A stretch of DNA of 10,533 nucleotides. Source: an uncultured delta proteobacterium (GTDB taxonomy: Bacteria > Myxococcota_A > Polyangia > Polyangiales > Ga0077539). A model generated the notes under the pieces. That model worked only from the letters and a program-made list of their open reading frames with translations, made no database searches and was not told where the DNA came from. Where the stretch lies: assembly GCA_903860995.1 (NCBI GenBank), contig CAIOSS010000030.1:1-10533 (forward strand). The letters are read 5' to 3'. The position numbers and the translations under genes were made by a program. Positions 7,301 through 10,533 of the stretch are shown here, piece after piece (positions within the stretch are counted from its first letter, which is position 1; the number at the start of each line of letters is the position of its first letter).

Positions 7301-8938
7301 TCAACGACCGGGCGGGGGGGCGTCGTCTCGGAGGCGCAGCTCGCGCAGCGCGATGGCGTGCCCGCGGCGGGTGAAGCGCCGGGCCTCGCCGACGGTGTAG
7401 TAGCGGCGCCACAGGATGAGCTCGTCGTCGTCGTCCATGCCGGGCAGCCCGACGTAGTAGAGCAGCGGGGGGCGATCGGTTCCGCGCTGGACGGCCGGGA
7501 GGTGGGTCAGCGGCGGTGCGCTCGCTCCGCGCGCCGAGGCCGCGCGGCGGTGGGTGCGGCGGTCGACGTAGCCGATCGTGTACCCGGTCGCCATCCGGTT
7601 GAGGGCGAGGCCGTGGCGCCCGTCGGCCAGCGCGTAGGGGAGCGCCTCGTCGAGCAGGGCGCTCAGCTGCGTGAACTCCAGATTGTAGAAGATGTGATCG
7701 CGGCGGCCGTCGAGGTCGTGGGCGCGCGCGGCCAGGTCGAGCAGGCGACGGTCGCCGAACTCGAAGGTGCCGAAGTAGCCCATCGAGACGGCGTCCTGGG
7801 TGCGGAAGCAGGCGAAGATCGACAGCGACACAAAGGCTCCGAGCATGAGCACCCGCAGCCGGGGTCCGACGCGAAGCGCGTGCAGGGAGAGCTGCGCCAT
7901 CAGCGGGAGCAGCACCGCGGCGGGCAGCACGTACCGGGGGATCACCAGCGTGCGGAAGCGGGTCACCACGAAGACCACCCCCACGAAGGTGAGGGAGAAG
8001 AACACCCGGGCGCGCCCGTCGGCCGAGCCGTCGCCGGGGACCGAGGGGCGGGCGACGAAGCGCAGCGCGGGAGCGACGGCTGCGAGGAGCACGAAGACCG
8101 AGAGCACCCAGGAGAAGTTGATGACGAAGATCTCCGCGAGCTGCGAGGGCAGCACGTCGTCGAGCCAGGAGAGCGAGAGCGCCTGTCGCCAGAGCGGGAA
8201 CTGTGACCCGACGCCGCGCCAGTGCCCGCGATCGCCGAGCAGCAGCGCGCGGGCGACGAGCCAGACCGCTCCGACCGCGGGCGCGAGCAGCAGCGGGAGG
8301 TAGCGCCGGAGGGCGCGCTGTACGGTCGCCCGGTCGCCGGAGACCCAGGCGACGTGCACGAGCGCGTGCGCGGCGCAGGTCATGAGGTAGATCGGCGCGC
8401 CGGTCTCCTTGGACTGCGCCGCAAGGGCGCCGAAGATGGCCGCGAGCCAGAAGCGCTCACGAGCGAGGGCGCCGATGGTCAGCAGCGAGTAGAGGGCGAC
8501 GCCGTAGTCGGGCGTGAGCTGCAGGGCGCACGCCAGGAGCAGGGGGGAGAGCGCGAAACCGAGGGTGACCAGGGCGCGCTCGGCGCGCGGCGCGGCGGGG
8601 AGGATCCGCTCGGAGAGGTCCGCGACCGAGCGCGCAGCGAGCGTCGCGAGCAGCACGTTGGCGGCGATGACCGCGGGGTAGCGCATGCCCGAGAGGTGAA
8701 AGACGAGCGCGAGGGGAGCCAGGTATCCGCCGGTGGGGTGGCTGGCGCAGAAGAGAAAGGCGGCGCCCTGCCGAGGCCCGAGGGCCTCCTCCAGGCACCA
8801 TAGGTAGAAGGCCCCGTCCCACATGGGAATGTACGCGCTGTGCGCGAGGCCGACGGCCGCGAGCGCCGCTGCCGCGAGGAGGAAGTCGTAGCGCCCGGCG
8901 CGTCCCGGGGGTGAGTCGGCGGGAGGCGCGGGCGGCAT
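7301..8938 (-). CDS. GT-C fold membrane glycosyltransferase (GT39/PMT-like)
   Basis: The 545-residue protein has about ten hydrophobic membrane segments, then a soluble C-terminal domain from about residue 390. After the first helix (19-36) comes IPMWDGAFY, with D41 in the place of the conserved first-loop aspartate of GT-C enzymes. LTPDYG (141-146) and SKETGA (176-181) are also typical of ArnT/PMT-like proteins. Such enzymes take a sugar from a polyprenyl phosphate on the outer face of the inner membrane and transfer it to a lipid, glycan or protein. The GT2 enzyme encoded at 338-1324 is the kind that makes such a donor, so the pair may act in sequence. It is the first gene of the minus-strand operon. 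The ATG at 8938 has no Shine-Dalgarno, and the predicted mRNA leader is very short. The acceptor is unknown; the fold is inferred from motifs only. Confidence 0.75.
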   Translation of the reverse strand: MPPAPPADSPPGRAGRYDFLLAAAALAAVGLAHSAYIPMWDGAFYLWCLEEALGPRQGAAFLFCASHPTGGYLAPLALVFHLSGMRYPAVIAANVLLATLAARSVADLSERILPAAPRAERALVTLGFALSPLLLACALQLTPDYGVALYSLLTIGALARERFWLAAIFGALAAQSKETGAPIYLMTCAAHALVHVAWVSGDRATVQRALRRYLPLLLAPAVGAVWLVARALLLGDRGHWRGVGSQFPLWRQALSLSWLDDVLPSQLAEIFVINFSWVLSVFVLLAAVAPALRFVARPSVPGDGSADGRARVFFSLTFVGVVFVVTRFRTLVIPRYVLPAAVLLPLMAQLSLHALRVGPRLRVLMLGAFVSLSIFACFRTQDAVSMGYFGTFEFGDRRLLDLAARAHDLDGRRDHIFYNLEFTQLSALLDEALPYALADGRHGLALNRMATGYTIGYVDRRTHRRAASARGASAPPLTHLPAVQRGTDRPPLLYYVGLPGMDDDDELILWRRYYTVGEARRFTRRGHAIALRELRLRDDAPPPGR

Positions 8939-8948
8939 CGTCGACGAG

Positions 8949-8982
8949 TACAACCATTGTATGCAGGAATACAGCGGTTGTA
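8949..8982. promoter_or_regulatory. Paired dyad operator between divergent promoters
   Basis: Two sites of the form TACA-N5-TGTA lie at 8949-8961 and 8970-8982, with centres 21 bp apart, so two helical turns place them on the same DNA face. As direct repeats extended by one base they agree at 11 of 14 positions. The whole stretch is also one larger dyad: TACAACC at 8949-8955 mirrors GGTTGTA at 8976-8982, and TGTAT at 8958-8962 mirrors ATACA at 8969-8973. It lies in a sharply AT-rich patch and overlaps the predicted promoter elements of both flanking genes. This fits cooperative binding of two dimers of a repressor, for example of the MarR, TetR or GntR type. No such regulator is encoded in the window. 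Confidence 0.7.
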
Positions 8983-8984
8983 TT
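8956..8984 (-). promoter_or_regulatory. Predicted promoter of the minus-strand glycan operon
   Basis: On the minus strand, TACAAT (8961-8956) matches five of six -10 positions, and AATACA (8984-8979) is a poor -35 element 17 bp upstream. Transcription would begin near 8949, leaving only about ten bases before the ATG at 8938. This agrees with the lack of a ribosome binding site there. The element is fully covered by the dyad operator. Confidence 0.35.
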
Positions 8985-8986
8985 AT
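8957..8986 (+). promoter_or_regulatory. Predicted promoter of the SDR gene
   Basis: TATTAT at 8981-8986 matches the sigma-70 -10 consensus at five of six positions. TTGTAT at 8957-8962, 18 bp upstream, is a weaker -35 element (three of six). The start of transcription would be near 8993, giving a leader of about 58 nt before the ATG at 9051. Both elements overlap the dyad sites, so a bound regulator should block the promoter. Confidence 0.5.
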
Positions 8987-9050
8987 TTGGCGGGGAGTCG
9001 GAGGGCGCCGCGCTTGCGGCTCCGGGGCGGCTGGGGTACCCGCCCCCCCC

Positions 9051-9845
9051 ATGGACATCACCCCGGATACGGTCGCGCTCATCACGGGCGCCAACGGCGG
9101 GATCGGCATGGCGATCGCGCGCGCGCTCCACCGCGCCGGCGCGAAGATCATCGTCACCGGGCGGCGCGCCGACGCGCTCGAGCCCATCGCGAAGGAGACC
9201 GGCGCCCGGGTCATCCTCGCCGACCTCGCGCGCCGCGAGGACGTCGAGCGCATGCACGCCGAGGCCGGCGCGGTGGACGTCGCCGTGCTCAACGCCGCCC
9301 TCCCGGGCAGCGGGCACCTGCTGGAGTACGACGCCGCGCAGATCGACAAGGTCTTCGACGTCAACCTCCGGGCCCCGGTGCAGAGCGCCCGGCACTTCGG
9401 CGAGGGCATGGCCGCGCGCCGGCGCGGGAGCATCGTGTTCATCTCGTCGATCTCGGGGAAGGTCGCGACGGCGGGGCAGTCGCTCTACAACGCCACGAAG
9501 TTCGGGATGCGCGGCTTCGCCCTCGCGCTGCGCGGCGACCTCGAGCCCCACGGCGTCGGGGTGAGCACCATCTTCCCGGGCTTCATCCGCGACGCGGGGA
9601 TGTTCGCCGACACGAAGGTCGCGCTCCCCTCCGGCGCCGGCACCCGCACCCCGGAGGACGTCGCCGTCGCCGTGATGCGCTGCGTCCGCCGCAACCACCC
9701 CGAGCTCAACGTCGCGGCCTTCGAGCAGGTGCTCGGCGCGGGCCTCTTCGCGGTCTCGCCCAGCATCGTGAGCGCGATCACCAAGGCCAGCGGCGGTGCG
9801 AAGATCGCCGCGGCGATGTCCGACGCGCAGAAGCACAAGCGCTGA
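9051..9845 (+). CDS. Short-chain dehydrogenase/reductase (classical SDR)
   Basis: The 264-residue protein has every hallmark of a classical SDR. The cofactor loop is TGANGGIG (12-19). TGRR (36-39) ends beta-2, where the arginines favour NADP(H). D58-L59 contacts adenine, N81-A-A replaces the usual NAG, and the catalytic set is N105, S133, Y146 and K150 (SLYNATKFG). It should reduce a ketone or oxidise an alcohol in the cytoplasm; the substrate cannot be read from the sequence. FPGFIRDAGMF (near 180-190) matches the PG motif after the active site. The ATG at 9051 opens the first beta strand. An in-frame ATG at 8961 lies upstream of the predicted transcription start and would add 30 residues unlike an SDR. 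The gene is divergent from the glycan operon and shares its operator, which suggests linked control, but involvement in the glycan is not proven. Confidence 0.88.
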   Translation: MDITPDTVALITGANGGIGMAIARALHRAGAKIIVTGRRADALEPIAKETGARVILADLARREDVERMHAEAGAVDVAVLNAALPGSGHLLEYDAAQIDKVFDVNLRAPVQSARHFGEGMAARRRGSIVFISSISGKVATAGQSLYNATKFGMRGFALALRGDLEPHGVGVSTIFPGFIRDAGMFADTKVALPSGAGTRTPEDVAVAVMRCVRRNHPELNVAAFEQVLGAGLFAVSPSIVSAITKASGGAKIAAAMSDAQKHKR

Positions 9846-9858
9846 GGCGCGGCCTCAG
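9842..9858. terminator. Hairpin spanning both convergent stop codons
   Basis: CTGAGGC at 9842-9848 and GCCTCAG at 9852-9858 form a perfect 7-bp stem with a GCG loop. The left arm contains the SDR TGA (9843-9845) and the right arm the complement of the FG-GAP gene TGA (9855-9857). Only 9 bp separate the two genes, so the hairpin is in a good place to end or protect transcripts from both sides. No T-tract follows on either strand. Confidence 0.5.
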
Positions 9859-10533
9859 GGCAGCGTCGGGCCGTAGGCGCGGCAGGTGTCGTCCGGGGGC
9901 GTCACGATCTGGCTCGGACGCGGGGCGACGGTGCCCGCCGCGCCCCGGTGGATGCGCTGGTCGTCGCTGCACAGGAACTCCCCGGACCAGTCCGGGTCGC
10001 CCACCCACGCGTCCGCGTACCCGTCGCGGTGGACGTCGCCGAGGCGCGCCACCCCGCGGCCGTAGCCCGTGGTGCCGCTGCCGGTGAGGGCCACGAGCCG
10101 CGCGCTCACGCCGGCGCTGCTGCCGAAGCGCACCTCCGCGGCGCCGCCCTGGTAGCTGTAGAGCAGGTCGCCGAAGCCGTCGCCGTCGACGTCCCCCGCG
10201 CCCGCCACCCAGACGCCGTACGCCGTCGCGGTGGTGCTGAAGCTCGACGACGGGTTCACCGGGAGCCCGTTGATCCCGCCGTGGTGCAGGTAGATGTTCA
10301 GCATCGGCGCCGAGACGCCCACCCGGTTGGCGTGCACGAGGTCGGTGTACCCGTCGTTGTTGACGTCCCAGGCCGAGTCGAGGTCCGTGAAGGACGTCAC
10401 CCGGATGCTCGTCGCCGCGGCGGCGGCGCCGTCGTAGTAGACCGAGATCGCCTCGTCCGTGCCCACCGCGACGTCTCCGAGGTCGTTGTTGTTGCTGGTG
10501 CCGAGGCCCCGCACCCGCCGGCCGAAGTTGGTC
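9855..10533 (-). CDS. FG-GAP/VCBS repeat protein (partial, N-terminus outside window)
   Basis: Only the C-terminal part (about 225 residues) is present; the frame is open to the right edge. It carries FG-GAP beta-propeller repeats with calcium-loop motifs: DVNNDGYTDL (codons starting near 10367), DVDGDGFGDL (near 10193) and DVHRDGYADA (near 10037), at intervals of 58 and 52 residues. A more degenerate blade begins with FGRRV at the edge. Phrases such as YGVWVAGAGDVDG and YGRGVARLGDV are typical of integrin-alpha-like repeats in secreted or surface proteins of Myxococcota and Planctomycetes. The last blade has His in place of the usual Asp/Asn at loop position 3. A tail of about 45 residues follows with two cysteines (LCSDD and DTCRAYG), perhaps a disulfide. 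Secretion is expected from the family, but the signal peptide region is not in the window. Confidence 0.82.
   Translation of the reverse strand, partial: TNFGRRVRGLGTSNNNDLGDVAVGTDEAISVYYDGAAAAATSIRVTSFTDLDSAWDVNNDGYTDLVHANRVGVSAPMLNIYLHHGGINGLPVNPSSSFSTTATAYGVWVAGAGDVDGDGFGDLLYSYQGGAAEVRFGSSAGVSARLVALTGSGTTGYGRGVARLGDVHRDGYADAWVGDPDWSGEFLCSDDQRIHRGAAGTVAPRPSQIVTPPDDTCRAYGPTLP

Noticed and set aside
7314..7320. G7 tract at the end of the GT-C gene, and C8 at 9043-9050, as phase-variation tracts
   Set aside because: Runs this short are expected at this GC content. The first lies in the last few codons, where slippage would matter little, and the second is non-coding.
6179..8206. Long + strand open frame opposite the FkbM and GT-C genes
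   Set aside because: Low-complexity Glu/Gly/Arg/Ala-rich product, a mirror of two well-supported genes.
8961..9050. In-frame upstream ATG extending the SDR by 30 residues
   Set aside because: It lies inside the operator and upstream of the predicted transcription start, and the added residues are not SDR-like.
8939..9442. Upstream extension of the GT-C reading frame
   Set aside because: It would cross the operator and run antisense to the SDR; membrane topology and the first-loop motif fit the start at 8938.
8457..9836. Long minus-strand frame across the SDR gene and the operator
   Set aside because: It runs through the AT-rich promoter and antisense to a complete SDR, and has no recognisable motifs.
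1..10533. tRNA, rRNA, CRISPR arrays, insertion sequences, att sites, defence genes
   Set aside because: None was visible: no regularly spaced repeats, no transposase or integrase motifs, no terminal inverted repeats and no cloverleaf pattern.

Overview
The window is very GC-rich, with strong G/C bias at third codon positions and almost no non-coding space. Two features suggest a myxobacterium or a related member of the Myxococcota. One is the C-terminal domain of an AgmX/PglI-like protein at the left edge. The other is a secreted FG-GAP/VCBS-type protein at the right edge. This placement is inferred from gene content and composition; there is no marker gene to confirm it.

Left part (1-2486): the end of the AgmX/PglI-like gene is followed on the + strand by a membrane-anchored family 2 glycosyltransferase of the dolichol/undecaprenyl-phosphate sugar synthase type (338-1324). 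It converges on, and overlaps by 41 bp, a minus-strand zinc-binding sugar C-methyltransferase (1284-2486).

Centre (2487-8938): a 135-bp divergent gap leads to a + strand HpcH/HpaI-like aldolase (2622-3443) with a strong ribosome binding site. Its 3' end overlaps by 16 bp the last gene of a four-gene minus-strand operon. Read in its own direction, that operon encodes a GT-C/GT39-like membrane glycosyltransferase (8938-7301), an FkbM-type methyltransferase with an N-terminal Rossmann-like domain (7282-6044), an acetolactate-synthase-like thiamine diphosphate enzyme (5996-4170) and a NagD-like HAD phosphatase (4177-3428, start overlapping the previous stop by 8 bp). Together these look like part of a surface-polysaccharide or glycolipid locus that makes and decorates an unusual sugar. 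Carbon-carbon bond formation could come from the aldolase and the ThDP enzyme, dephosphorylation from the HAD protein, C- and O-methylation from the two methyltransferases, and lipid-linked sugar transfer from the GT2/GT-C pair. The exact sugar cannot be read from the sequence.

Right part (8939-10533): the operon start and a divergent + strand short-chain dehydrogenase (9051-9845) share an unusually AT-rich promoter. It holds two near-identical dyad sites, TACA-N5-TGTA, spaced exactly 21 bp centre to centre. This is the clearest regulatory signal in the window. The SDR converges with a partial FG-GAP protein gene (9855 to the right edge), and a perfect 7-bp-stem hairpin sits exactly across both stop codons. 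No RNA genes, insertion sequences, CRISPR arrays or att sites were seen.
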